Shown: one piece after another, positions 33,341 through 44,938 of the stretch | Layout of the letters: the number at the start of each line of letters is the position of its first letter | Numbering within the stretch: the first letter of the stretch is position 1 | Origin: Chelydra serpentina | Lineage: Eukaryota; Chordata; Testudines; Chelydridae | Reading direction: 5' to 3' | Length of the DNA: 64,000 nt | Assembly (NCBI GenBank): GCA_037349315.1 | Contig: JBAIAC010000024.1 | Coordinates: forward strand, 32,971,501 to 33,035,500 | Program-made: the position numbers and the translations under genes | The notes under the pieces: model-generated | The model's database searches: none | The model's input: the letters and a program-made list of their open reading frames with translations, nothing else | Told to the model about the DNA's origin: nothing

Positions 33341-33789
33341 TAGGGTGGAGGGGCAAGGTGAACAGGCTGTCTGATGAATTTGAATAGAGTCTCTCATGTA
33401 TATGGAGATTAAATATTGGTGAGTTTTTGCCTCCCAATATGAATTCCATAATGCTTGGGGTAAACTAATAAAAATTCCAAACCTAGAATTTTGTGTGCAA
33501 AGAAATGGACAACAAAATTTAAGTGCAAACATACAAGTTTAAAAATCTTTTATCAACATGGTAACAGGATGAATCATACTTTAAAAGCCAAAGTAAAAAC
33601 GGAAGTCAACAGTCATCATGTATGTAACACCTACTTCAATGTAGTAAGCTGTGGCTAAATGTGCCCTGACCTGTGTAATCGGATGGCCATACGGCCTTTT
33701 GATTTTATTTTCTAACATTATACCAGTAAAACAAGCAATCAAAAGGCAATGCCTTTGTTCTGTTGTGGATGGGCTAGGTACCACTTTGA

Positions 33790-34560
33790 AATGGGGAAGA
33801 ATTGTGGGGGTTGAGGAAGGGGAAGGACATGAGATTTCAGGCAATGAAAACCAAAAAAATGATTATAAGGAAAAATGCATTTATGCACTTACCCACACTC
33901 CCTTCCCCTTCCTCAGCAGCTCATCTGCACTCACCTGAAGGGACTGGCATCACTCTGGTGGAGTTTCAAACTGCTCCTGGTAGTTTGAGTTTCCCACTGT
34001 GTCTCCCGCTCCTCTTCCTTGCTGTTCACATTAGTGGTCTCTGCCTCAGGCTCTTGCGAAATGTCACAGTTGTCCATGGGTGCTGGTATCGTCACTGACA
34101 AGTATGCCGTGCAGTTTGTTGTAAAAACAGCTGGTCTGCAGGCAGGGTCAACACCAGCTTTTTTGGTGCCCTAGGCAGTGGATGAAGAGGCTGCCGCCGA
34201 AATGCCACCAAGGTCCCCGGCAGCCGAAGAAGCTGCTGCCAAAGTGCCACAGGAGTCCTTGGCGGCAGCTTCTTCGGCCGCCAGGGCTCTCGGCGGCATT
34301 TCGGCGGCAGCCTCTACCGCTGGCGGCCGCCGAGGGACCTGAGATGCCGCCCCCGAAATCCTGGCACCCTAGGCAACTGTCTAGGGTCGCCTAATGGTAG
34401 CACCAACCCTGTCTGCAGGACAGATTTCTTGGTGCCCTCCCTCACCTTCTGGTATCCCTGTTGAAGTTCCATTGCTTTCACATGGCACTTCTGCTCAGTC
34501 CTGTCATGCCTCTCTTTCCACATCCTCTACGCAATCTGCAAATAGATGTCAGTATTTCTA
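33790..34560 (-). pseudogene. Harbinger Myb/SANT-like accessory protein, broken
   Basis: On the minus strand from about 34520: ERHDRTEQKCHVKAMELQQG, YQKVREGTKKS, a trihelix/Myb-SANT-like helix typical of the second Harbinger protein, interrupted after SVLQT by the hAT-type insertion at 34143-34411. Beyond it FTTNCTAYL-type and acidic residues (EPEAETTNVNSKEEERET) continue near 34090-33990. The protein would bind transposon ends. Several breaks. Confidence 0.65.
34143..34411 (-). mobile_element. hAT-type non-autonomous element, 269 bp, with exact 8-bp duplication
   Basis: Ends CAGGGTCAACACCAGC (left) and CAGGGTTGGTGCTACC (right, read inward). The 8-mer tctgcagg flanks both sides (34135-34142 and 34412-34419). 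The interior is rich in GCCGCC/CGGCGG repeats such as tttcggcggcagcctctacc. It disrupts the Myb-like gene of the Harbinger element and is therefore younger. Confidence 0.9.
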
Positions 34561-34899
34561 TGGCTTTTCCATAGTTGTGCTTGCACAGCCTCTTCTCTCC
34601 ACAGGTCAGGGGAGTTAAAAATTATGACTGGACTGACCACAGTCACAGGGATGGAGCATTGAGGGACAGCGGCTGGAGGGCTGTTCGTGTTGATGCAGTC
34701 ATTCAGTGTCTACACTCGCACTGCATTGACCTAAGTTAGTAAACAGTGACTGTGGTGTTGCTCCTAGAGTTGGTGTTATTGCATCACTCTAATGGAAGCA
34801 CTTACGTTGGCGGGAGACAAATTTTGGTGTAGTCACATGCACATCTAGGTTAATGCAAGTTGACTCATATCGACTTAACTTTGTACTGTAGACCAGCCC

Positions 34900-36470
34900 T
34901 TAGAATATCTGCCCTATTTGGGATCGAGATTAACATAAACTGTAATCTATTTAGCAAAAGAAAAAATAAAACTAATTTGCCTTGGTAAAATAAAATATTC
35001 TCTTTCCACAAAGTTAGCTCCTTACAATGAACAAATTAAAGTAATTATATTGATGGAAATTCTCACAGAATCAATGAAATAGAAAAGGAATTGAAAATAT
35101 CTCCATGTACTGCAGACGTGAGAATAAAGGTGACAAACAGAATAAGACCATTATGACATATAATCATAGCCATAAACATGTGCTACCAGTTCAACCACTG
35201 ACCCAAGACCAACACTCTGCATTCTATTACAAGAGTATATTCACACTGGAATTCAAGCACACAAACATCTTTGAATGTGAGAAGTAGAGTGGAAATTCAC
35301 TAAACAAATTAAAGAAGGGCTGGAGATCAAGAACTGAACTCGGGCAGATCTATTTTATGCAAAGGGTAATAAACATAGAATAAGTTACCAGGGAAAGCAA
35401 TTGGGACTAATAGAACAAATGATTTCTAGAGACACCTTGATTAGTGTGTGGAGAACAGAAGCCAAAGGGCAATTGTAAAGACTGGCGGAAAAGCAGGAGG
35501 CAAGAATTAAGGTATGTGAGGTAAGGGCAGGCATGCTGAATTAGGTGGCATTTTTCTGTATCTACCACTGATTGTTATGACAACGTTTTTTAGATAATAA
35601 CAGTAACATTTTGAAATACACAGGGCCTGTTCCATCCTCAGTTATCTGAATGGCCAAAATTAAAAGGGCAGGATACAGAGTGCAGCTATGGATCCATCCC
35701 AAATTCCAAACTCTGGTCTGAGGGAGAGGGAGGAAACCTATTTTCATCTATTTCTTCATTGTGTCTGGCTCCTGCCCTGGCCTTGCCTCTCCTCATCCCT
35801 GAGAAACCTTCCTCTTACTTCACCTCATCTAATATTGGTTCCTTTTTCCTGAGACACCTCTGCTTCACTGGCCCTTTCACCCTCACCCCCCTCCCCAAGT
35901 GAGGTGATTATCCGCACTTCAAGAGAATAAAGAAAAACGACGTACAAAAACAGCACAAAGCTTATTTTTAAAGCATTTCACCTCAGTATTTTATTCACGG
36001 TACAGAACTGTACATTTGTTTGACAGTGTATGATCTCTTGAATGATTATTGAAAACTATCCTTTATCCAATCTCATGCTTTTTTATTGGCTACAGGGCTG
36101 AGGCACCAAATAAAGATGTCCTTAAAATGGGATAGGTATACTCTGAAACCAAGAACAGCTTCCCAACCCCTCTCCTCTCGAACTACTGCCTCTTCCTTCA
36201 TGCTCTCTCAAGAGATTCATAGAAGCCCCTCCCCATAGTTGCTCTCTTTCCATTTCAAACTAATTGATGTTTTTATTCTTCACACCAACTCCACCTACTG
36301 CTGCTTCCTTCACAAGGGAGAACCCATCTGCTCCCATGAGTTGCAGCTCCTCTTTCCTCCCTGAGATACCCAACTTCTTGCCACCAATGTTGGTGGTCTT
36401 CCCTCACAACCTTTCCTACTTTTCTGCTCTGAAATAGACACACCCAACTCCTGACTGAAGCTAATGGCTG
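34900..36470. other. Unassigned intergenic sequence
   Basis: Nothing recognised; no informative reading frame or terminal repeats. Confidence 0.45.
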
Positions 36471-36969
36471 TGTGATAGCGTTTACAAACCCCACACTGGA
36501 CAACAAGGGGTTAAAGAGCTGCTCTGCGTTCAGCCCCATCACACCTTCAAGAGAGCCACAGACTGGAGGAGGAATGAAAAGAGATCAGAACAGCTCATTT
36601 GGGGGCAGACCCCAAAGGAGAACGGGACCATTAACCCTCAGCTCCTGAGGAAACGGCCCAGGGAAGGCAGAAGCTTCTCCAACAATTGCCTGAAGGTGCC
36701 TGCCTGAGGGAAGGGAGGGCCTGATTCTGATACACCCTGAGAAGGAGGCATTCCTCCCCCTCCCCAACCATACTAACTCTGTGTTAATTTTTCTGGCTTT
36801 TTGTGTATGGAATACCCTGGCAGAGGAGAGGCTTAGAAGTGACCTGGCCAGAAGACCACGTCAGAGGTAGGGGCAGACTACTACAGTGGTGGAGCAGCCA
36901 GTACAGAGAGAGCTGCCACGCCAGGCCTGGCCACGAGGAGGCGCCAAGTGTTGAGTTGACCCCTTCACA
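36471..36969. mobile_element. Possible LTR-like repeat
   Basis: A distinct GC-richer block that begins TGTGATAGCGTTTACAAACC and ends GTTGACCCCTTCACA, so it has TGTGA...TCACA ends. It contains aacaaggggttaaagagctg and ggaataccctggcagaggag. I recall similar sequence as a dispersed turtle repeat but cannot prove it. No flanking duplication is evident. Confidence 0.35.
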
Positions 36970-38599
36970 GTGTTACCACCCACTGCCACTTCCATCCCCC
37001 TCGTTCAAATCATCCTTAAATTCTCCCACCAGCTGCTTGTTCCGTCCTCCACCCTCTGCTGCTTTCTTCTGCTCTCCCCACAGAGTACACTCACAACCAG
37101 TGTCGCTTTCTTGTCGTTCACATAAGTGACCCTACACACACAAACACATGCGTCATGTCACTGCATGCTCTTGGCACAAGATAGCAGTCCTGCAGTAACT
37201 TAGGCTTCTAGGCCCTGTACCTAATGGCTGCAGTGGGGTGTGGACAGCGGGCTGTGATTTACGGTGCCCCTTTCTCTCTCTCCCCCAGCCAGAAGACTCT
37301 ATGGATGGGGACAAGGTGGGCCATGCCTGTAAACTGCCACAAAAGGTTGAGCTGGTGGTGTGGGGGTGAGGGGAGCTTCCTTCCAGCACAGACCCTGGGG
37401 GAAAAAAACCCTTGAGCAATGCAAGTTTCAGCGCTGTAAAGTTTTCCCCTCGCAGAGGCTGGAGCTGTGACTACACAGCCATGTTAAAGCGCTGCCTTGG
37501 CAGTTGCTTAACAAATTGTTTTTGCTTCCCGCCTCAGCCCCTGAGCTGGAAAAATCCTGTCTAGCTCAAAGCTCCTCTTCGGGGCTCTCATGGCCTTCAA
37601 AGGTGAAGCCGGGTATCAACCCTCTTTTTGTGCAACTGTTTTTGCAATACAAAGAAACCTCAGAGCTTTAACTGCCAGACAAAGGAGATTTCTTTAACCT
37701 ACACAAACTCCTTAATGAGGGCCTGGGTGCTTATGCATCAATGACCCCTAATGGACAAGCCATCAATACCTTCTGGCAGAACAATATAAAGGAAAGCAAA
37801 ATGTTTCACAGAACAGTATTCAAAACATTACAGAGGCTTGAAAATATCACTTACAAGGAAGGATTATAGAATTCAGTTTATTGGCATGTGGAGTAGAAGG
37901 TTATGATAACTATATAAATATTTAAACAATATAAAAGAAGGAAAAGGACTATTTACATTGGATACTATGAAATCAATAAAGGGGGAATTTAACATGGAAA
38001 TTAGGAAAAACTGTCTTATGAGAAGCACAGTAAGACCATGATCCTGTAACTGACTCGTGGGAAGGCCCCTGCACCAGCATGGAGCCCCATCAAAGTCAAT
38101 GAGGCTCTGTAAGAACATAGCAGTCTTCCCACGCTAAGCTCATTGCAAGGCCAGGGGCCTAGTTACTAATTCATAGCGTTTCACGCAGATGAAAGGAAAT
38201 AGTGTATAATATTGAATCAAGGAGTAGTGTAATGGGAAATATATGCATGTATACTTAAACAGCCAAGTAATTGTTCATGGTTACTATCAGAATTTCTTAC
38301 ACTATGTAATATTTTTTGCCTACACAATGGCATATTGTTCATGGTTCTCTGTCATTTAAATACACAAACTTTTTTGTCGACACTCTTGTTTTAACTAATT
38401 AAATAGGGTTTTACAGCTCATTTTCCTTTCATTAAGACAGCAATGGCCTCTGCAACTAAAAGGAAAATCCATGTGAAAATCTTATTTTGCCAGTGCCTAG
38501 ACAGAAATGTTGAACAGAGTTGTTGTTAATATTACTTTGAAAATGGGTACTATTACAAATCCCGGACTAAGGGATCGAAAAGTTAATCAGTTTTTTTGT
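36970..38599. other. Unassigned sequence with two faint repeat traces
   Basis: gtttcagcgctgtaaagttt ... cagccatgttaaagcgctgc (37426-37495) looks like a broken piece of a MITE. 37815-38035 (ttgaaaatatcacttacaag ... aacatggaaattaggaaaaa) is probably a very old CR1 relic. Nothing else is recognised. Confidence 0.35.
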
Positions 38600-38830
38600 G
38601 GGCTTGTCCGTACATATTCGACTCTTAGTGCACATGCACCCCATGCTCTTGTGGTCCGATTCTCTTGGCCAGTAATGTCTGCTGAGGCTGTGCCTTGATT
38701 TCCCTTGCACCCCTGCCTCCCAAAGGCATAAAAGTCAGAGCAGGGCCAACAGCCACTCAGTTTTTTATGACCATCCATGGCTGTGAGATGGAACTGAGAG
38801 AACTGTGTCCCTGTCTTCTGCATTCATGAA
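38600..38830 (+). mobile_element. Possible DIRS 5' leader fragment
   Basis: The block around ccaaaggcataaaagtcaga and actcagttttttatgaccat ... ggctgtgagatggaactgag parallels 19935-19980 (actcagttccttcttattgc ... ggcaatgagttggagtaacc) in the same order, so it may be a DIRS leader. Weak, no coding part attached. Confidence 0.35.
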
Positions 38831-39844
38831 CTTTAACCAAAAATGTTTAGTCTACTAATTAGAATAATCAGTTTAATAGGTTTCTATTTGGGTACATTTT
38901 TTTCTCATTTTTTGGTTCATTTGCTCTCGCGTATCTCCTGGTTATATGTATTGTCATTCCTGTGAGGCAACTGTACTCTTCAATGATGGATGTTCAAAAG
39001 AGTAAGAAGTGCTATATAGCACTTATCACAGCATAGGGGGAGATGGAACAAACACATTTTCACTTATTTATGATTACAGTGCATAACCTACTTGTACTGT
39101 GGTTTTTCTTTGCGCTGTCTCTCATGAATTGTGTGAGTCATCCCAAACTCGTTTCAATAAGCTTTTTTCCCCAAGGTTTTGGGCCAAATCCTCAGCTGGA
39201 ATAAAAAAGTGTGGTTCCACTGATCGGGTCCTAAATGCGTGTTCTCCACCTTTACAGCTCCCAGAATTGTATATGTGTATTGAAATCATGAATTTCTAGT
39301 CACTTTCTATCAGCAAAACAAAGCAAAGGAAATTTCTTTTTGTTGGCTGCTTTCCCTAATGCACTTAGAAGCACTGACTACACTAATGTGGCTATTACAG
39401 GCTCTTCCAACAATGAGAAGGTTTTACTTAAACAGAAAACACCCCAGGATATGAATATACAAGTTCTGTGTGATGCTAGTAACAGCATCATCATTAATGT
39501 AGTTGCCAAGTAGAAATGGTCCAGCTATGATACTTATTCACTGCAGCTGTTTCAGACTCTCTGACTAATCAAGACATTCCACCTGGATCAGTGGTTTTTG
39601 TAGGTTACTAGCTAGAGAAATAATAAAGTTACATTTTCAAACACAAGGATATTGCCCCCTTTTCTGCCAGGGGCTGAGCGCTTCTGAAAAGTTCTGAGAC
39701 CTTCAACTTCTATTGACTTTAAGAAGTGATCAGCACCATACAGGCTAGAGCTAATAATTTTCAGTGTGGGGAAAGATACTGCTTAACAGAACGGAATGAA
39801 CTTTTTGTAGCTCACAATTTATGCTGCAAATGTAACCCTTTTTC
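38831..39844. other. Unassigned intergenic sequence
   Basis: Nothing recognised. Confidence 0.45.
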
Positions 39845-40135
39845 TGTTAACAAGTTCTGAGAAAAGGCTAGGACTATAACAGGGTTTAAAAGAGAACTGG
39901 ATAAATTCATGGAGGTTAAGTCCATTAATGGCTATTAACCAGGATGGGTAAGGAATGGTGTCCCTAGCCTCTGTTTGTCAGGGGAGGGTGATGGATGGCA
40001 GGAGAGAGATCACTTGATCATTACCTGTTAGGTCCACTCACTCCAGGGCACTTGGCATTGGCCACTGTCTGTGGACAGGATACTGGGCTGGATGGACCTT
40101 TGGTCTGACCCAGTACGGCCATTCTTATGTTCTTA
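39845..40135 (+). mobile_element. CR1-like LINE 3' end (second subfamily)
   Basis: aactggataaattcatggag, tccattaatggctattaacc, ctctgtttgtcaggggaggg, gggcacttggcattggccac, tggatggacctttggtctga and ttcttatgttcttatga. The same 3' end recurs at 44690-44938, so the two belong to one subfamily that differs from the copy at 7680. Confidence 0.88.
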
Positions 40136-40378
40136 TGAAAAGACTTTGACTTTTCTGAATGTGTTCAGTCTTCAGAATTTTTGGAAGAATGTTTCTGCAA
40201 CTAGATTTCAACCCATGGATTTCTCACAAAGTGTTTGTCATGACTGTTGCTTTGAGTATTTGCTCTTCGTAATTCACTATTCACTCTTGCTTAAAACAAA
40301 ACAACCAACCAAACAACTTTTGTTTCCCCTTCTTGATTAATGTCACAGGCTAGTCTTTTCACTGGAAGTTCTCACCAT

Positions 40379-40654
40379 GCCTACCTCTACAGCTGGAGCA
40401 AGGGGTGTGATTCATACCCAATCCTGCTCTGCTCAATCTAGTATGCTAAAAATATCAGTGTAGCATGGAGAGCAACTTGGGCTAGTTGCCTGAGTATGTA
40501 CCCAGGTGGGCTGGGCAGGTAAATACTTGGGTGGCTAGCCCAAGCCACCACCCATGCTACCTTGGCTACACTGATATTTTTAGCACACTGGCTACCATGG
40601 GTACAGCTACATAAGCTGGGAATCACACTCCCAGCTCCAACTGTAGATGTAGCC
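40379..40654. mobile_element. Foldback MITE with long inverted ends
   Basis: Left end cctacctctacagctggagc (then gtgtgattc) pairs with the right end ggctacatctacagttggag (then gtgtgattc) read on the other strand. A second inverted pair lies inside: tgctaaaaatatcagtgtag (40444-40463) against ctacactgatatttttagca (40565-40584). Flanking triplets CAT/TTA are TWA-like. No coding. Confidence 0.75.
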
Positions 40655-43600
40655 TTATGTATTCTGTATTCTAACTGGTTCATTGACTTTTAAGAGCAGA
40701 GGGTGACATCACTAGTGTAGATGCCTTCATGAGAGATGCAGGCACTATGTGAAACATAACCAGTGGGTGACATCTGATCCTCTTGCCACTGAACTGTCAC
40801 ACTAGACACGTGGTCAATGCCATCCTGATCCAAGTACCCAAGCGTTATCAAAGCTAGTGCTGTCTAATGGAATAGGGAATAATTGTATATGCTGAGGCCC
40901 ATGAACCCTCTCACAGGAATACACTCATCTAGGTACTGGATCTCTCAGTCCCCTCTTTTCCCCAGCGCTCCCAATTGCCTCCTTACATCAGTCACAATGT
41001 GGGGCTGGCCTGTTAAGTTAGGCAAGAATGTCCACAACTGAGTGAAGATGTTCAAAGGAATAGACAGTGCCTGTCCATCAGAAATCATGCAAAAATAAAG
41101 CTAATAAGGTAGAGTACATAAATGAATTGGCAAACAAATCCACTCCTTCCTCTCCATATTTTATGCATTAAAATTCAGACTCATACAATGCTTGTATAAA
41201 TCAAATTCAACTAAAACAAGTTGTGGAGTGAATAAGACGCAGTTCTGACATCCCGACTGGCAGTGCTAGGTTGTCTTCTATATTGTCTACCAAGCACCAA
41301 CCTCTAAGCACTGAACAAGGGGCTCTTTCTTGCCTTCTCTCCCTCAGTTCTCTCAGCCAACTGGCCATCAGCAAAAAGGCAGCAGGTATTGTCTTTGAAA
41401 ATAAGATATTCGCTGACAGGTGTCCATGAAGAAGCATATGATGGAGTGCACATTTGTTAATGCTCAAAGACCCCTCCATACTGTTCACTTCAATGTGTTT
41501 GTTCTCATCTACAGCCCTTATGCTCCTCATCTTCCTTTTCCTCGGAAATAGCTGCTACCAGGGGGTGGCACTTTTATCTTTTCCTTTTCTCGCTAAGGAG
41601 AAAAATCCTGATTTGTGTCATTCACAGATGAATGCACCTGTCCATAGACACTGTCCTGTCTTGGGTCAGCATGTGATTAGAGCCAGCCAGCACCACATAC
41701 TCTGTATTGCAAAGGAACTTCTCAGTCCCTGATCTCCTGCTTTTCCCAGACAATGTATTTAAAACAACACACTTTTCTGTGCCTATTCTGCCATTGAAGA
41801 AATAACTGGGGTTGTGAAGACAAAATATCACGCTCTTAATATGGTGGTATCCATGTTAGCCGTGTCCCCTGGCCTCTCTGTGAAAGCCTATATAGACCCA
41901 TTTTCTTGCCACTGCCACCTCTCTTTTTCCTTGCATGGGCTGATTGACCAGTGAGGGGAGGAGGAAGACAAAATACACAACAGATAGATCCATGCTAGGG
42001 GGGAATCCAGCATCTCCACCCTTTCCTCATCCCTCCCCATTCATTGTACTATGTGGGCTCTCTAAATCTTGCCCACCTCCCCTGTTGTATAAAAGATTTG
42101 TACTGATTCCACTAGAGGGCCTTTCACAGTTGCATAGTAGGAATAACATTTGCATGAAAAAACAAAATGTGCTCATTTCCCTGTACTTCAGGTGCATTGT
42201 TGTCCTCTCCCAGTGGCCTGCTGTGTTTTTAAGGACAATAATAGAAACACTAGTAGGGGAAAAAGAGAGCAATTTCCCATTCTTCCCCTTGAGGTGAGCA
42301 GTATAAAAATGGGCTTATTTTGTTAGAGTTCAGTGTAAGTGCTTTTCAATATACAAGATATACTTTTGCTCAGATCCAATGTACTCCAGCAAATCAACCT
42401 CCCATTCAATTCAATTAATGTTTTTTCCCCCTGTGTCTAAGAAAACTGCAGGGAGCAAGGTTTGGGTATAAAAAAACAGAATGTAAGATTAAAGAGTCTA
42501 TAGAGATTATCAGAGGAGAGTCTATTTTAATAACCCTCTCTGATTGCTGTGCATGAGACGTGGAAGTTCGGGGGTTTAATCTCAATGCAGGTGCCTGTGC
42601 AATTATAATCGGAATTGAGCAGAAATATTGGTCAATAGGCTCTGCACTCCTTAGGGTAGTGAGAGAACTGTAACAGGAATTAAGTCTCAGGACTTTAGGG
42701 AAGGAAACCATCTGAAAAGAATAATCAACTACATTGGTATGGAGTCTCAGATTCAGAGAGAAAACTGTGTTTTAAAAAAACAACAAATAGCAAACAGCAG
42801 TAAATTCACAGGGACCTAGATTATCATTTTGTATGCAGGAAAGAAATGTTTGATTCCATGCTTGTTGTTGTTTTGTTTAGTTAATTCTTACTTTGTCTTT
42901 GTAATATTTATAGCAGGTGCCAATGTGAAAGGAAAGAAGGCTGTTGATTCTAGCCTTCCTCGTACTCATGATTGATTCTTATAAATTGGTGCAGCATGCA
43001 GAAAAGGTTTCATTAATTTTAGGCAGGTCATGGGTTGTGGAAACACATAGGGTGTTAATTGAAAATATCAGTCTACAGGTCTTTCTCCTTCTTAATTTCA
43101 CAGGCTAAAAGCTGGATGAGTTTTTCTTTTTTGTCACATAATGCATGTCTAGTGTATTTTTTAAATTAAATTTGGGCTGCTGAGTGCTTGAGGCATTACA
43201 TAGAAAACTGGCTTAAAGCTCTTGATTGTTTGGCCTTTTTTTTCCTGCTCACATTGTCTATGTCTGTTATTTAGGATGAAAAGATTAAATGTGAATCAGC
43301 TGTCCAACCTACTAAAATCCTGGTTTGTAAGGAAAAAGCCTAATAGAATCCCAGAAGACTCATAACGAACTCTCCAGTTATCATGTAATTTTATAAGAAA
43401 AGAGCAGTTACTTCTCTGTTTTACAGATTTTACTAACTTAACACTCACATTCTTTTGAGTTCAAACTGATTTACTGTTCCTTAAGTCACTGGAGAGGGAT
43501 GAGAGATTCAGTAATGGAAGACAAGTATTTACAGCTTTGTGTTCTGTGCTTAATATATGTTGGGATTAATACAAGAGTTAAGTGTTAGGATTGTGAGTAC

Positions 43601-43657
43601 AGCTGCAAAAATAACAGATATTTCAGTGCATTGGCGACTCCATTAAGTAAGTAAGTA
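40655..43657. other. Unassigned intergenic sequence, 3 kb
   Basis: No gene or element recognised. Several open frames of 80-117 codons (for example 41944-42297) have no motif and overlap frames on the other strand, so I treat them as chance. Confidence 0.45.
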
Positions 43658-43665
43658 AGTGTGTA

Positions 43666-44052
43666 CATAGGTGCCGACTTCGTGGGTGCTCCGGGGCTGG
43701 AGCACCCACAGGGAAAAATTGGTGGGTGCTCCGCACCCACTGGCAACTCCCCGCCCGCCCCGGACCCGCGGCAAACTTACCGGCACTGGGAGACGTTGCG
43801 GGGCCCTGCCCCCGACGCTGGGCAACGTGGCGTCGGGGGCGGGGCCCCGCAACCGTCACCCAATGTCGGGGGCGGGGCCCCGCAACCGTCACCCAATGTC
43901 GGGGGCGGGGCCCCGCAACCGTCACCCAATGTCGGGGGCGGGGCCCCGCAACCGTCACCCAATGTCGGGGGCGGGGCCCAGCGTCGGGCGGGGCCCCGCC
44001 CCCGACGCCGAGTGACGGCACCCACGGGCGGAACCGGAAGTCCGCGCCTGTG
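43666..44052. mobile_element. hAT-type element, 387 bp, with exact 8-bp duplication and internal minisatellite
   Basis: Ends CATAGGTGCCGACTTC (left) and CACAGGCGCGGACTTCC (right, read inward). The 8-mer agtgtgta flanks both sides (43658-43665 and 44053-44060). Just inside the left end, gggtgctccggggctggagc and gtgggtgctccgcacccact form hairpins. Much richer in GC than the surroundings. The centre is a 33-bp tandem array. Confidence 0.92.
43832..43980. repeat. 33-bp minisatellite, about 4.5 units
   Basis: Units start at 43832, 43865, 43898, 43931 and 43964, exactly 33 bp apart, each GTCGGGGGCGGGGCCCCGCA followed by ACCGTCACCCAAT. Copies 2-4 appear identical. Since 33 is a multiple of three, open frames run through on both strands with an 11-residue period; these are artefacts, not proteins. 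The GGGGGCGGGGCCCCG core is strongly self-complementary. Confidence 0.97.
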
Positions 44053-44089
44053 AGTGTGTATGTGTGTGTGTAACAGTTGTTTGGGTTTA

Positions 44090-44938
44090 ATGTTGATCAA
44101 TGCAAAGTAATGCACATTGGAAAACATAATCCCAACTATACATATAAAATGATGGGGTCTAAAGTATCTGTTACCACTCAAGAAAGAGATCTTGGAGTCA
44201 CTGTGGATAGTTTGACAGAACGTTGGGAATCATTAAGAAAGGGATAGATAATAAGACAGAAAATATCATACTCCCTCCATATAAATCCATGGTACGCCCA
44301 CATCTTGAATACTGTGTGCAGATGTGGTCACCCCATCTCAAAAAAGATGTATTGGAATTGGAAAAGGTTCAGAAAAGGGCAACAAAAATTATTAGGGGTA
44401 TGAAACGGCTTCCATATGAGGATAGATTAATAAGACTGGGACTTTTCAGCTTGGAAAAGAGATGACTAAGGGGGGATATGATTGACATCTATAAAATCAT
44501 GACCGGTGTTGAAAAAATAAATAAGGAAGTGTTATGTACTCCTTCTCATAACACAAGAACTAGGGGTCACCAAATGAAATTAACAGGCAGCAGATTTAAA
44601 ACAAACAAAAGGAAGTATTTCTTCAAACAATGAACAGTCAACCTGTGGATCTCCTTGACAGAGGATGTTGTGAAGGCCAAGACTATAACAGGGCTCAAAA
44701 AAGAACTATATAAGTTCATGGAGGATAGGTCCATCAATGGCTATTAGCCAGGATAAGCAGGGATGATGTCCCTAGCCTCTGTTTGCCAGAAGCTGGAATG
44801 GGCAATGGGATGGATCACTTAATGATTGCCTGTTTTGTTCATTCCCTCTGGGGCACCTGGCATTGGCCACTGTTGGAAGACAGGATCCTGGGCTAGATGG
44901 ACCTTTGATCTGACCCAGTATGGCTGTTCTTATGAACG
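44090..44938 (+). mobile_element. CR1-like LINE 3' half (second subfamily)
   Basis: Plus-strand remnants: CKVMHIGKHN-type (44104-44130), SRIDLGVTVDSL-type, then the open segment 44223-44465 with [40 protein letters not shown] and [19 protein letters not shown]. The 3' UTR (tggctattagccaggataag, tctgacccagtatggctgtt) matches the fragment at 39845. The LEYCVQ-W-P block is diagnostic of the CR1 group. Confidence 0.92.

Larger units (their letters stand above)
31871..34899. mobile_element. PIF/Harbinger DNA transposon, 3.0 kb, two-gene form, decayed
   Basis: Ends are inverted: left gctatgtctacactacaaag, right end reading gggctggtctacagtacaaa on the other strand, followed on both sides by similar subterminal sequence. 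Flanking triplets are diverged TWA-type (cat/tta). Inside are a transposase relic on plus (32250-33340) and a Myb/SANT-like relic on minus (33790-34560), facing each other. This is the classic Harbinger arrangement, in which the Myb-like protein carries the transposase to the nucleus and ends. An hAT-type element sits within the Myb gene. The MITEs of this window share the TCTACACT end motif. Confidence 0.85.

Noticed and set aside
36471..36969. Firm call as a retroviral LTR
   Set aside because: TGTGA...TCACA ends are suggestive, but there is no flanking duplication and no poly(A) signal; kept only as a low-confidence repeat.
41944..42297. 117-codon open frame as a possible host gene
   Set aside because: No motif, no splice signals I trust, and an 81-codon frame overlaps it on the other strand.
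43640..43664. Tandem taag/gtgt repeats as a CRISPR or satellite
   Set aside because: Only a short simple repeat, and part of it is the target duplication of the adjacent element. CRISPR arrays are not expected in a vertebrate.
43661..44053. Overlapping open frames of 114-134 codons on both strands
   Set aside because: They are produced by the 33-bp GC-rich tandem array within an hAT-type element; the period is a multiple of three, so every frame stays open.
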